A stretch of DNA of 64,000 nucleotides. It comes from Mactra quadrangularis (Eukaryota > Mollusca > Bivalvia > Venerida > Mactridae). The notes under the pieces were generated by a model that was not told the origin of the DNA, did not search any database, and was given only the letters and a program-made list of their open reading frames with translations. Location: assembly GCA_025267735.1 (NCBI GenBank), contig CM046294.1, positions 31,279,222-31,343,221 of the forward strand, given 5' to 3'. Positions 16,001-26,992 of the stretch are shown in pieces. The stretch's first letter is position 1. The number at the start of each line of letters is the position of its first letter. A program made the position numbers and the translations under genes.

Positions 16001-19000
16001 TTGTGTCAAGTTACTAAAACTGCATGTGTGCAAACACTTTTATCTAGCTCTGTGTTGGTTCAAATCCCATCCAAAACCTACCCCCTTCTATCCTTGAGCA
16101 AGAAACTTTATCCAACTAGCTAAGTACTGGGGGACCAGGAAGTGGACGCAATAGTGATAAATTTTAAGCTGTAAGAACTTGATTCACAAACATACTAAAA
16201 TAAAGAGTATAAATTAGTACAGACTGACTATGCTATTTTAAACTTATATAAACTTGTCATCAACTATCGTAGATTAAGAATGAAATAGAGAAGTTCAAGT
16301 TACAAGGTACAGAGTTAGAAGAACAAAGAAAGAGAATACTGAAAGAATTGGAAGATAAACAAACTGTATCATCTAAAGAAGCTGATGAATATGAGAAAAA
16401 ACATACAGAAATATCTAAAATTGTTGATCAACTTAGAAGAGGTAAGAACTAGCTGTCAGGCAGGAGTTAAGCAAGCATCACAGGTTTTCGGTGGCTAGAT
16501 TGGTCATCTTTGGATAACTAGCATGAAGTAACAGTCTACAAATTTGTGGGTGCCTGGTTGCCCAGGGCAACCAATTTCTAGTTCGGGCAACCAAAAATTT
16601 CTTTTGGGCTACCAAATTTCTTCAAACAAGATATAGTGCTAGCTGCTAAAATGATATGTTTGGACAATCACTTTCATATCCTAATTTTCTAGGCTGCTAG
16701 CATGAAGTATGTATAATTAAATAAAATTGCTTATGTACTGTCTTCATTTCTGAAGCACAATTAACTTTATTAACTGCTGATTAAGCAGTGAACTGTTGGT
16801 TTTAGACACAAATATTTAGACAATATACTTCACATGTGTAAGACAGTTTTCATGTTAGCAGTTAATAAATATTTTCTTCATATAATGGCTTTAAGTTTCG
16901 CTAAGTGATCGTTCTCAGTGTGAAAGAATGCCAAATGTACTTGGTACAAAGTTCCTTTGCATTAAAAGCAGTACTAAGTTCAATGTATTATAAATTGTTG
17001 GTTAAAATAATAATAAAAAAGTTGTTTACACTAAAATGTACATACAGCTCCATGTAACCTAAAATTGTTGACGTAAATTTGCATCACAAATGCAGACTTG
17101 AAATTTAAGATGGTATCCTTGATTGCCAGAAAATTGTTAATCTGAGAAAATTTACATACATGTATATTGCATGAAAATTTTATTGAAAAGTTTTTTAATC
17201 CCAAAAATGTTCTTTTTTTCAGGTATTGAATCGTTATTTAACAAAATTAATTGTGACAGATCAGCTATTGATGATATGTTAGGAGCCGCATCAGGTGTTA
17301 CAGATAATAATATGATACAATATCTTGGTATCATTGAACAAAGAACTAATGAATTATTGGCTATACAGAATTATGTTACATCAAAGGTAGGCTTGAGACG
17401 CTTGAGTCTCTTTTATTTGTGCTTTTGTTATTGTCACCACTTTTTTTGGCCAATCTCCTAATTGATGCTTTAGTTAAACTTGAATGATATTATTTTTCTA
17501 GTTATAGTTATTTTTCCATTCAATTATACTAAATTGTTCAGGGCTCAACATAATTTATAGTTAATAGTTTGGCGAAACACGGGCGGGCGGTAGGGCGTCC
17601 AGTGTTGTTAGTTTGGCAAAACACTGGCGGGCCGTAGGGCGTCCAGTGTCGTTAACAATTGCCTTAAAGTTTTTCTTTTCCATATAGTTCTGCTATTTAT
17701 TGTCAGATCTTTATGAAACTTTATACGATGATAACATACTATGTGATGAACAGAATGAGAAAGTAACCACAACTCAACGTAACTTTATTATGGATTGTTT
17801 CCCTTTGTAATTTTTGCATTAAAGTTTCCAATATGTTGGATATCTCTGTCATGTATGGTCAGATCTTGATGAAATCTGCCTTTAATGTGCTTTCCACATT
17901 ACATTTCTTGTTATCAATTTTCAGGATATGGATAGATATGAAAAGGGACCAAGTTTGATTGGTGAAGGACCATCAGCCCCTCAAACACAATTCCCTATTA
18001 TTCCACCATCAGTTGGGTAAGTTACTCACTACATCTTTTTGCTTTACTATATGACCCATTGAAGATGGATTATATTATAAGAAGACACATAGAACGTGGT
18101 CAATAGCAGAGTTGGTAGTGCCCAGGGATTTGGAATCTCATGTCCTGAAGGGGGTACGGGTTCGATCCCAACCAAGGAGGTTATACCCTTCCATGAAAAT
18201 TTGACAATAATGTCAATTTTCCTCCATTAATAAGGTATATGGAGAAGTTTCTGGCCTTGTGGATGGGTAGGTGAGTACTGGTTATAGACAAGGGTCCAGG
18301 GAAGCTAGGTTAGGTGCGCTGGACGCTGTAAAATGACCTAAATTGTGTCGACACAGCGTTAAACCCAGTAAAAACAAATAAATAACAAAGACACATATAG
18401 GGTAACTGTTAGGGCTTACTAGACTTACTAGATGTCTGGGATGTCCACTTTTTAAGTCTGACAGTTTTTGTCAGATTGTTGTCTAATTCTGTCTCAATGT
18501 TTGTTGCCAGAATAGCTTGAAAGAGTTGATACCTAGGCCACTCAAGAGTATTAGTACTAATGCATTGTTTGACTGATGTATTTTTTATATTCCGTATAAA
18601 CCCAAATCATGCTTTAATAACATCTTTATCACCTTAAAAAAAATTGGGATCCTGAATGAATGTCACTAAAAGACATTTTTTCCAGAAAAACCATAAGTTT
18701 TAAAAAGGTAGCAACCGTGCAATAATAAAAACTTGTGCAAAATTAAGTGTACAATTTATTTCTTATAATTTATCTAGACCTTGAAATGTTGGTATTTAAG
18801 CAAAAAATAGTTATAAATACTTACTAACAATGATTGAATGTTGTTATTCATCCAATTTGAGTTGTCTTTATATATTTACTAATGATTATATTAATATATA
18901 TAGGGAATTGAGTGCAAGGTATTATAGTTAACTTATTTATATATAGTATATAATTCCATTGTATAATCTGTACTTAATTCTATTGTATTTATCAATATTT

Positions 19001-21522
19001 TTGTATTCATTTATATTCAATTTTTTTTTTGGTAAAGAAATAAATTAGGTATTTGAATGATAATTTGACTGTGTAATGACAGAGATATAAGCAGACATGT
19101 ATACTGTAAAAAGTGAATAGCCATATTTCTGCAGTCTACAAAGTTTATGGGTGTTTGATTGCCCTGGACAACCACTTTTAGTCAACCAAAATTCTGCAAA
19201 TGAGATACAAATGTATAGTGCTTGCTCTTAAAATGATCTGTTTGGCCAACCACTTCCATATCCTAATTTTGTAAACTGTTTCTACTCAGTGAATTTGTCT
19301 GTTTTCATTAGGTGTTTTTAGCTCGACTTTACGTAGTAATGTAGAGCTCTCCTACTCGCCCCGGCGTCGGCGTCCGCGTCCACCTTTCTGATTAAAGTTT
19401 TTGTGCAGTAAAATACTTTCTTCTATATCTTTGTTATTTCTTAAGATATTAACTTCAAACTTTAAATATATGTTCCTTACTATCAACCACATCTCATGTG
19501 ACAAGGTATATAACTCCAAACACATTTCTTTCAGAATTATCTCCCCTTGAACTGATTAAAGTTTTTGTGCACAGATTAAAGTTTTTGTGCAGTCAAATAC
19601 TTTCTCCTATATCTTTGTTATTTCTTAAGATATTAACTTCAAACTTTAAATATATGCTTCTTATTATCAACCACATCTCATGTGACAAGGTTCATAACTC
19701 TAAATATATTTTTTTCAGAATTATCTCCCCTTGAACTTAGAGTTTTCTTTCAAAAATGTTTGTTTATACTGCAACTGTTTTATTTCTTTAGGTATTGACT
19801 TCAAACTTTAAATGTACATTCCTTATTATCAACCACATCTCATGTGACAAGGTGTATAACTCCAAATATATTTTTTCAGAATTATCTCCCCTTGAACTTA
19901 GAGTTTTCTTTAAAAAGTGTTTGTTTTTACTGCAACTGTTTTATTTCTATAGGTATTGACTTCAAACTTTAAATGTACATTCCTTATTATCAACCACATC
20001 TCATGTGACAAGGTGTATAACTCCAAATATATTTTTCAGAATTATCTCCCCTTGAAATTTAAAAAATGTTTGTTTTTACTGCAACTGTTTTATTTCTTAA
20101 GGTATTGACTTTAAACTTTAAATATATGTTTCTTATTATCAACCACATCCCATGCGACTAGGTTTATAACTCCTTATACATATTTTTTACTCCTGTGACA
20201 AACACTAACTAAGTCGAGCATGCTGTCTCCTCTGACAGCTCTTGTTTTAATAGCCTGTTCACCATTGTTCAAATGTACATCACTCGTTAATGATAGTTGT
20301 TGAATAATCCATTGTATTTTGTATGAACAATTATATGCATGTATAGTTTACAAATTTAAATTGACTTGAGAGTTTACAGTACATACTTTAGTAACTATTC
20401 TCAAATTTACCAATTAAATGAATCTAAATGATACATTGTATTTAAAACATATTCCATTTTTAAAGTCAGTTTGCATATGCTATACATTACTTTTAATTTT
20501 ATGTATTTTAAAATCATTACATGTAATTACAAAATATATTATATAAAAATAATAAAATATATATTCTCCCCTCCCCCTAAAAATTATATGATTTTTTTTA
20601 CCACTTTTATAATGCATGTAACCCTTTAAATTTTCTAACTCCTTTGCATGTTAATATGAAATATGAATGTATACTACTCCCTATATACAGATACATGTAA
20701 ATTGCAGAACTGCTTGACTAATCTAGTCATTTTCTATATATTTACATGTATGTACATACTTATAAAAGTTAAAAGTTGAAAAGTTTAAGTGTTGTGGAAA
20801 GTCTGCATCCATATACATGATCAGCTGACTTTCCCTCACAGTGTCCATTGACTCCTGGGTGGAGTGGAACAATTGAAGGTAAATTTCTTGCTCAAGGAAA
20901 TAAGCAGGGCCCTTAGTGGGATTCGAACCCAAGACCTTAAGTCAGGTTAATATATTCACCCTAAAAATTCAATGAAAAAACTTGGCAGTAAGCCAGTATA
21001 TCATAGAAAAAGTATCAAAACACTGGTCTGTAGTGCAGTTCGTTGCATGCCTTGATTTCGAATATAGTGTCCTGAAGCGGTACGGGTTCGAATCACACCC
21101 AGTGCAGTTATACCCTTCATTGAAAATTTGACAATGATATCAATTTTCCTACATTAAAAAGGTATATTGAGAAGTTGCCAGCCTTGTGAAAGGATATGTG
21201 AGTACTGGTTATAGACAAGGGTCCAGGAAAGCTAGATAAAGTGCACTGGCCGCCATAACATAAACCTAAAATTATGCTGCATTAGCGTTTAGCCCAGTAT
21301 GTGAAAACTAATGTATGATTATTGTATTTGTTATTCAGAGACGAGTATGACAGTGATGGTTCTGATGCTAGTGAAGACGATGCTCGTCCTATGACCAGAA
21401 ATGAACTACAGAGAAAGGTAATGAAGACAGTGAAGAAACGAGAATCTGCGGCAAGAAAAGAAGGATTCAGATACGATTTACAACCAAACAGAGATAAGAA
21501 GGGCAAGAAGGATAAAAAATAA
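10095..21522 (+). CDS. ODAD1: Outer dynein arm docking complex coiled-coil protein (ODAD1/CCDC114-CCDC63 family)
   Basis: In this family the protein forms part of the coiled-coil docking complex that attaches outer dynein arms to axonemal doublet microtubules. Coding exons: 10095-10252 (ATG at 10095), 11051-11181, 11907-12088, 12968-13149, 14019-14206, 15040-15160, 15701-15794, 16273-16441, 17223-17386, 17925-18016, 21339-21522 (TAA). All introns are GT-AG and every phase joins: 1,665 nt, 554 aa, close to vertebrate CCDC63 (~560) and shorter than human ODAD1 (~670). Hallmarks are LQKLQRQYRIMEGDR near the N terminus, a long heptad-rich coiled coil (about residues 20-430), the RTRFDHLYKKLDKEL block, and FIEVEDKNFALFNFVNEQNN, a family signature. 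The tail has the acidic stretch DEYDSDGSDASEDD and a Lys-rich end. The single copy may be co-orthologous to both vertebrate paralogues, so the symbol is provisional. Confidence 0.93.
11526..11735. mobile_element. MITE, family C
   Basis: About 210 bp bounded by inverted repeats: AATAGACTATATCCGGAATT on the left and its complement (AATTCCGGATTACGTCTATT) on the right, extending inward over a GGGTTTTYCC segment. Copies at 42331-42540 and 43791-43993. No coding capacity. It seems to sit inside an older repeat also present at about 1215-1455. Confidence 0.75.
12111..12352. mobile_element. MITE, family A (degenerate copy)
   Basis: Left arm AGCTTTTCACAAAAAATCTT with CTTACGAC, right arm TTTTTTGTGAAAAGGTGC. 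It shares the interior run AAGTCAAAAG and AATTTTT with copies at 27747-27990, 40205-40430 and 50171-50413. It contains a short ATATC microsatellite (12239-12260). Confidence 0.7.
12450..12850 (+). repeat. tRNA-headed SINE, family S2 (tandem pair)
   Basis: Two similar units. The first is about 12495-12660, with tRNA-like head AGTAGGATGTGCGCTAAGGG and B-box-like GGTTCAATCCC. The second is about 12735-12850 with AGTGGTTGGATGCCCACTTA. Both continue with GCACTGCT.ATTTCCTTGAGCAA, then GGATTTGGTCTGAACCACCA. The stretch between them repeats the GTGAGTACAG...AAATATTTAAATGAG motif of family I. Confidence 0.65.
13655..13952 (+). repeat. Repeat family F, near-full copy in ODAD1 intron 4
   Basis: Runs from TTAGTCAGATTTTTCCGAAA through AGTTTGGCAAAACTCAGGTG, GTTAACAATTGTGTTGAAG and TTGTCAGATCTTTATGAAAC to CCACATTACATTTCTTGTT. 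The order matches 17560-17911 and, reversed, 29753-30029 and 44119-44405. It ends 66 bases before the exon 5 acceptor. No reading frame. Confidence 0.8.
14367..14535 (+). repeat. Repeat family D (~165 bp)
   Basis: Begins CAGTCTACAAAATCAGTGGG and ends near TTTCTTAGACTG, giving short imperfect inverted ends. Shared internal text includes GGTTGCCC.GGACAAC, TCTTTTGGGCAACCA and CAACCACTTTCAAATCCTAA. Copies at 16530-16697, 19132-19280 and 43344-43502, all read on the plus strand. Confidence 0.7.
14615..14985 (-). pseudogene. 5'-truncated non-LTR retrotransposon (LINE) 3' end
   Basis: The minus strand translates, with one stop, into a typical C-terminal end of a non-LTR reverse transcriptase protein: LQTNRLRWFGHVEG, then after an in-frame stop PGKTWLRV (compare the usual GRPRKTW). 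A (GAT)n tail follows (14619-14637 on the plus strand, ATC repeats). A (GAT)-type tail plus 5' truncation is what target-primed insertion leaves. It is antisense to ODAD1, within intron 5. It is a dead fragment; the clade cannot be set from ~120 residues. Confidence 0.72.
16530..16697 (+). repeat. Repeat family D
   Basis: Second copy, from CAGTCTACAAATTTGTGGGT through TTTTGGGCTACCA to TAATTTTCTAGGCTGC, in an ODAD1 intron. Confidence 0.7.
17560..17911 (+). repeat. Repeat family F, ending at the ODAD1 exon 10 acceptor
   Basis: A plus-strand copy with an internal duplication (AGTTTGGC.AAACAC...GGCGTCCAGTGT occurs twice, 17570-17650) and a partial duplication of the TCTTTATGAAAC segment. It ends CCACATTACATTTCTTGTT at about 17911; the exon 10 acceptor AG is at 17923-17924. 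The repeat thus supplies most of the pyrimidine-rich tract of that splice site. Confidence 0.8.
18098..18388 (+). repeat. tRNA-headed SINE, family S1
   Basis: Head AGCAGAGTTGGTAGTGCCCA and GGGTTCGATCCC, body GAAGTTTCTGGCCTTGTGG and GCTAGGTTAGGTGCGCTGGA, tail AAACAAATAAATA. In the last ODAD1 intron. Confidence 0.85.
19132..19280 (+). repeat. Repeat family D
   Basis: Third copy: CAGTCTACAAAGTTTATGGG through CTTGCTCTTAAAATGATCTG to CCTAATTTTGTAAACTGT. Confidence 0.65.
19316..20248. mobile_element. Non-autonomous element with tandem-repeat core (pearl/Helentron-like)
   Basis: One end is GTTTTTAGCTCGACTTTACG with GAGCTCTCCTACTCGCC; the other is CGAGCATGCTGTCTCCTCTG with a CAGCTCTTGTT terminus. 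Between lie five diverged tandem units of about 150-185 bp. Each contains TTATCAACCACATCTCATGT and AGAATTATCTCCCCTTGAA; the CAACCACATC anchors are at 19484, 19668, 19830, 19991 and 20140. A one-unit, inverted copy is at 38071-38306. Fixed ends with a variable number of core repeats are characteristic of bivalve pearl-type elements; the assignment is by architecture only. Confidence 0.6.
20780..20945 (-). repeat. tRNA-headed SINE, family S2
   Basis: Minus-strand copy: TCTTGGGTTCGAATCCCACT (B-box-like), CTTATTTCCTTGAGCAAGAA, then CACTCCACCCAGGAGTCAAT and GGATGCAGACTTTCC. The head is truncated at about 20945. Confidence 0.7.
21020..21300 (+). repeat. tRNA-headed SINE, family S1
   Basis: Head with GTAGTGCAGTTCGTTGCATG and GGGTTCGAATCACACC, body GAGAAGTTGCCAGCCTTGTG and CCAGGAAAGCTAGATAAAG, ending about 38 bases before the acceptor of the last ODAD1 exon (21339). 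Confidence 0.8.
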
Positions 21523-22431
21523 CTTGAAAATTTAGATTAATATAAAAACTGTGTAAAAAGTGCAAAATTAAAGTAATTAAGTGTACATTTATTTTTAACT
21601 ATCAATGTTATAATATATTATTATAATTCAAGTAGAACTGAAAATATGTTACTGTGCTTAAGAAAAAAAGTGAAATATCTTTAACTATATTCAGGTTTTA
21701 TTGAGAGACTCAAGATGGCCGACATAGTCTCAAATAACTGAAGGTACTATCACCATATTTACAATGTCTTTGTTGGTTTGGGACTGTGCCAGTCATCTTT
21801 GATTTTAACAAACATTGATTATTATGAGTGAAAAGAAAATTGGGATCTTTACTACATACATGTACATGTTATATTTTGCACTATAGTTGGGTATTCAGTT
21901 CAAATGACACCAACAATAATTTATATTGACATTGCTTATTGTGTAACTGACTTGACAATTCAAAGGTATTATTCAGTTTATTAGACAATTAAGTTACATA
22001 AATAGATAATTAATATTTTGGTTGTGAGAAAATTGTCTATATTGTTTTAGATTTCTTGTCAAAGGGAACTAACTTGATATTGAATTGCATGTACAAATGT
22101 ATTTCTTTATTGAATTATTTCCCATTGATCAGAATTTTTAGATTGATCAAGATGCATATTTTTATGAAATATTAACCAAATAGTTGCTGATGATGACCAT
22201 TAAAACCATGTTTTTGAATTATTTTCCCTAGCTAAGAAATTATTATGATAAATAATTACAGCTATGGTTAAAATCTAAGTTTTGTTATGATTAAAATTGC
22301 TGATTTTCAATTTTTGTTTTATTTTGCTTTTTATGTTAGTTAACGCTATATATTTTATCTTCCTGTGATACCAATTTAATTATACAACTTTATTTTTACA
22401 GTATTTCTTGTCAATTAAAACTGAAATATGA

Positions 22432-22437
22432 AATAAA
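22432..22437 (+). terminator. Likely ODAD1 polyadenylation signal
   Basis: AATAAA about 910 bases after the stop codon, in an AT-rich stretch followed by T/GT-rich sequence. It is the first canonical hexamer with such a downstream element that I see, so the 3' UTR would be about 0.93 kb. Confidence 0.45.
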
Positions 22438-22548
22438 ACATAAACTTTATATTTCTTTGTTCTTTTTATGACATTGCAATATTATGTACCTATGGATTTC
22501 AGAAAACATTTTTTAGAAGCAATCATAAGTTGCCCATAAATAATTACA

Positions 22549-22691
22549 TGGGTGAAAGTTGAAAGTTTTGAAAATACTGAATATGTCCTTTCAAAATACT
22601 GAAATTGACAGGTTTCATATATATTACATAGAGTAATTTATTCTCAAAATACTGAAAGCGGTATTAATAACGAAATCTTTCACCCATGTAA
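22549..22691. mobile_element. MITE, family E (~143 bp)
   Basis: Ends ACATGGGTGAAAGTTGAAAG and TCTTTCACCCATGT are inverted repeats; the interior has two copies of AAAATACTGAA. Related copies at 35989-36126, 42043-42175 and 43497-43641. Confidence 0.75.
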
Positions 22692-23685
22692 GTAGGCCAC
22701 TGTAGTTTAAGTTTTCCAACCATCCATCAACCAATGGCATTAAGTGGAATAATGTAAAATGTGAAACATTGAAGTGACCTTTAACACTTTGTCATATCTG
22801 AATTATCATGACTTCGAGTGACTCATGACTCATCATAAATCAATGCGCTGAAGGCACTGAATTTGTTCGGGTTTGAAAAGTGGAATTCAATTTCGGACTC
22901 CAACAAAACATTCGTTCACAAAGAACAGTTCAGTGATATTAGTTTGATAGGTAGGCCAGCACTGTTCCATTTCAAAACACTATGCAATCGACCTATAAAT
23001 ACAACAGGTAAACCGGACAGGCGAACACACTACAGATTTTTTTCACACAATCACTGCAAGTCAAAGGGGTCATTCTTAAAACAATTCAATAACTGCCGCT
23101 TAGAAGCTATCATTCATGCACATTTATTCTACTGCATCTGTATGTAAAATAAATGAAGTCCTCTATTCAGACATCATTCAAAATCATTTACTACGGTCTT
23201 TAAACTTTTCCTATAGAACCATTCTATTACATAAGATAATATAACATATCTACTGACAACTGGCACAAACAACAGGTCGTGACTGGATAGTTGATACCAT
23301 TCTATTACATAATGCGACATAAGGATCTCTACTGAGACGCATAACTCATAAGCTATTATACATGCGCTTCAGTATAGACCGATTAACAGATGTATTTCAG
23401 GAATTATTGCGCCTGTCACAGCAGACGATCATTTTGAATTGCTCTATACATATATACTGAGGGACTACTTCTGGATTTTGCACACTTTCAAAATCGGAGA
23501 GGGTCTGAATTATAGTACATATATTTGTTCAGGACTGACGTCCCGAACAAATAAAAAACTATCAGAAGGTAATAAATACAATGAACTAATGAAGGAAACA
23601 TCTCAAGTTTTATTAAAACTATGAAAATTTGTTAAGTTGACTAACCAATTGATTTAAGTATCCAATTGATCAATAAAAAGTATTC

Positions 23686-23756
23686 CCCGCCCAAGAATCA
23701 AACCAAAACCCTTGATCAGTAGACTTGCATGCTACCAACTGAGCTAGCTGGGCGGC
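23686..23756 (-). repeat. tRNA-like SINE head, family S3
   Basis: The minus strand reads GCCGCCCAGCTAGCTCAGTT then GGTAGCATGCAAG and ends GATTCTTGGGCGGGG, resembling a whole tRNA (perhaps Lys-type). The anticodon arm does not fold well and the T arm is mutated. Called SINE-derived because 24390-24440 carries the same head attached to a SINE body. Confidence 0.55.
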
Positions 23757-24136
23757 TATAGATTTGGATTATGATAAAAAAATGCAACTAAGGGCAATAA
23801 TAATTTAATAAATTATGAAGCAGATAGTTACGGTTGTGCACTGCTCTTCTCCACTGTGAGATCTATCCACATGTGTTCAAGTTAATGGCTTGAATAGTAT
23901 TGGACTTAAGCAGTGAACAAGAAAATGCAACAAAGGGCAATAACTCTAAAATACTGAATTGGAGGTATACTCCAGACAAGTGTCTTTCTCAGGCAAAATA
24001 ACTGAACTATGATCATAGAGCCTGTTCTTGAGCAATATTATTATATACCTAATTTGTGTAGCACTCTTTTCATTTAGAATATTTATGTGTGTAATGTGTT
24101 CAAAAGTGCAAAATAAACATAAGGTTTTCTCATGGT

Positions 24137-24440
24137 TTTTGTTTATTGGTTTAACACTGTAGCAACACATTGTAAAGGTCAGATAATGTCGGTCAGTCAA
24201 CCTACTCACTGTTCCTGGAAAGGCTAAAACTCTGGATTAAGCTATTAACCAACTACTAAGTGCATACTTTCGTCAGTGACTGACAACATCCCTACATAAT
24301 TAAGAATCATTGGTAGGAGGGAGAATGGCCGTAGAAATAATTTCATGACCAAGCTCTACACAAGTATGCCTCAATATCTACACAGGACCCCTCGATCAGT
24401 AGGCTTGCATGCTACCAACTGAGCTAGCCGGGCGGCCCAA
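24137..24440 (-). repeat. tRNA-headed SINE, family S3
   Basis: Minus-strand head GGCCGCCCGGCTAGCTCAGT and GTAGCATGCAAGCCTACTGA, with a body reaching TTTAGCCTTTCCAGGAACAG and GTTGCTACAGTGTTAAACCA. Body shared with 47205-47430 and, in part, 30995-31075. Confidence 0.65.
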
Positions 24441-26835
24441 GGTTTTACTCACAAACAAAGAGTATCAAAGATAAATCAATTCCATTAAAAACCGTGACCT
24501 GAAGCCATGCTCTCAATGAGTCCAATAATTGCAATCACTTGCTTAGCTATATTGAATTATATTATATTGTTGATATCCCTGACATATTCAATTATGCTGT
24601 TCAATTTTCAAAATAAATACAAAAGACAAAGACAAGTTTATACATAATGTTTTATTTTTACAATAAAATCTATAGATCTTTGGCAACTAATTTAAATATC
24701 TACATATACACTATACATTATATTCATACTAATAAATAAACACAAAGAGCATTCACAGATCTACAGTGCAAGTATAAACACATTTTCTACAGGAAAATAA
24801 AATATTTATGTTTTTCTATAATTGATAAGTGATGTATCCATAAGCTCTATTAATATTATGTTAACTCTCTAGTAAAAAACAAGAGAAGTTACTCTTTCTA
24901 AAAATGCAATATAACATATTTTATTCGCTATTAAACTCTCTATGCTGTGGGTTTCAACTACTAGAACAAAGAAGAAGAATAGATTTAAGTTTTAATTTGA
25001 GCGAGAACAACTCATAAGATTAGCCCCCATTGATATGAAGTTTGGTCTAGATTGAATAAAACCAAAAAAGGGGGGAAACAGAAGTGCCACGCTTGCTGGC
25101 TTATTTCTATGTTTCCAAAATGTATGGAAACATACTACAACATAGTTTACAGAAGACAAAAAGTGTATCACAGTAAAATAAGACAATGTACCAGTCTGGA
25201 ATATCAAGCTCCTGATTGGTTAATTCAAACCACTTATTCAAAAATAACCAATCATACGGCAGAATTTTTAGACTGAGCACTCAAAGGTATTTGAAAACCT
25301 TTGGACCAGATTAAAAAGTATCACAGTCATGAAGTATATACAAATATAAATAAACAAACATAAATTTAATTGACTCTTAACAATAATATCAATGTTAACA
25401 TGAGACATTTGTTATCTACCTAGCATGTATTTGGGGCACAAGTCTTGATTAGAAGGACTTCAAACAAACCTACTGGCATGTGTGTTAAGGCACTACAAGA
25501 GTTCAGATACTGAGTGTTTGCCTTACAAAATTGACATTAAGACATACGAAGGCACAATAAGCCTTCCCTAATAGAAAATACATGTACAAATTTGCTGTTG
25601 GATGACTGTGAAATGGATTTGAGATTTGATAGCTTTTAGGAAATGCACTTCAGGAGCTTGTGTTTGAGACCTCTTTGAAAAGTCAGTCACAAATAGATAG
25701 TGTACATAACCATCAATCAATGCATAGAGCAACTACAAAACTTTCATCCTCTGTAGGAACTCCCTACTTTTTCAATTAAAGAACAAATAAAAAACTCAAC
25801 TTAAACCCACTATGTTATCAATGAAAGGTTCAGTGACCTTACATCGCAATGCATGTAGACATGAGAATATCAATGCTTATTTTGTAAAACACACATGTTT
25901 CCCTCAATTATCTCATTGATTACTGTCCATGATTAAATCATGTAAGAATATGTGCAAAAAAATGATCCCATTTTCAAAATGGTGTTTCTATGAAAACATG
26001 CTTTACTCAGTCTACCTTAGTGAAGAGACATAGAAGACATAGCATCATTGGGAGCCCTCAAAAGCAACAATGAAATAAAATTTTACATGTACATGTAGTT
26101 TGTACAAGACCGTGGCTAAATCAGGTGTAAGGTCATAGATAGAATTAATGTAAGGCATCCTAAGTAAAGCTCATAATATTTATAAGCCTTCAAAACAAAA
26201 TAAGGCAATTAATGTATAGCTAATATGAACCCTTTAAAAAGAGCTTAAACAATTCTTGAAATGTTAAAATAAGACACAATGGACGGAAGATTGATTTATT
26301 TGAGAAAATAAATATTACGGTAGAATTTCCCCAAAGTGGCTGGCATAACAGCCTGTAAATTAATAATATCCAGTGATGTAGTTACTGCCTGTGCTGGAAT
26401 TCAACAAGTTGGTGATAAACTTGATTATTTATAATCAGCGTCACCTTGAGTTGAGCAACTGGGGCAGTCTCACAAAAAGGGCATTAGGAGAACTCTGCTT
26501 CACATATACAATTTACAACATTCAACAAAAAGCTGCCAGTATCATTGTACCATATAAGTTAGCACATTGTAATAATAAAATATGATATGTACTTAAAAAT
26601 GATCATTTCAGATCCATTCCACAATATAATAATGTCTAGCTATGGAAGCAATGTAACTTCTTTAATATCAATTGAGCTCCAAGTGACTTTTTCCCTCAAA
26701 TCACAAGTTCTCATGTACAATGTATAACAAATCTACTAAAGACATATCCCTGTCCCCTAGAAAATTTGGTAAGGAAAACAGTTCAGTAGTTCTACATAAA
26801 CTGTTGAACTGAATTAGTTAAAATTGATGCAGATT

Positions 26836-26841
26836 TTTATT
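26836..26841 (-). terminator. Candidate NPHP4 polyadenylation signal
   Basis: AATAAA on the minus strand, about 150 bases after the NPHP4 stop. Another minus-strand candidate lies near 24650. The choice cannot be made from sequence alone. Confidence 0.35.
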
Positions 26842-26940
26842 CTTCTTTCCAAAATAATTTGTAAAGCACATATAGAGCTGTCCAGCTTTAACATCTCCAA
26901 ACCATTAATCTATTAACTTTGAGCTAATAATATAACTAAT

Positions 26941-26992
26941 ATCATCATCATCCATCATTATCATTAAGACTATCACAATCATCATCATCATC
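26941..26992. repeat. (ATC)n-rich microsatellite at the NPHP4 stop codon
   Basis: Interrupted ATC/ATT triplets run up to the stop codon (26991-26993 on the minus strand). Length variation here would change the 3' UTR, not the protein. Confidence 0.8.

Larger units (their letters stand above)
22460..26835. other. Intergenic space between the convergent ODAD1 and NPHP4 genes
   Basis: No exon-like coding sequence seen. It contains a family E MITE (22549-22691), a tRNA-like head (23686-23756) and a longer S3 SINE (24137-24440). From about 24640 to 26835 it is plain AT-rich sequence without recognised repeats. The minus-strand AATAAA near 24650 leaves open a long NPHP4 3' UTR reaching that far. 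Confidence 0.5.

Noticed and set aside
23686..23756. Possible functional tRNA gene on the minus strand
   Set aside because: A and B box-like segments are present, but the T arm is mutated and the same head is attached to a SINE body at 24137-24440.
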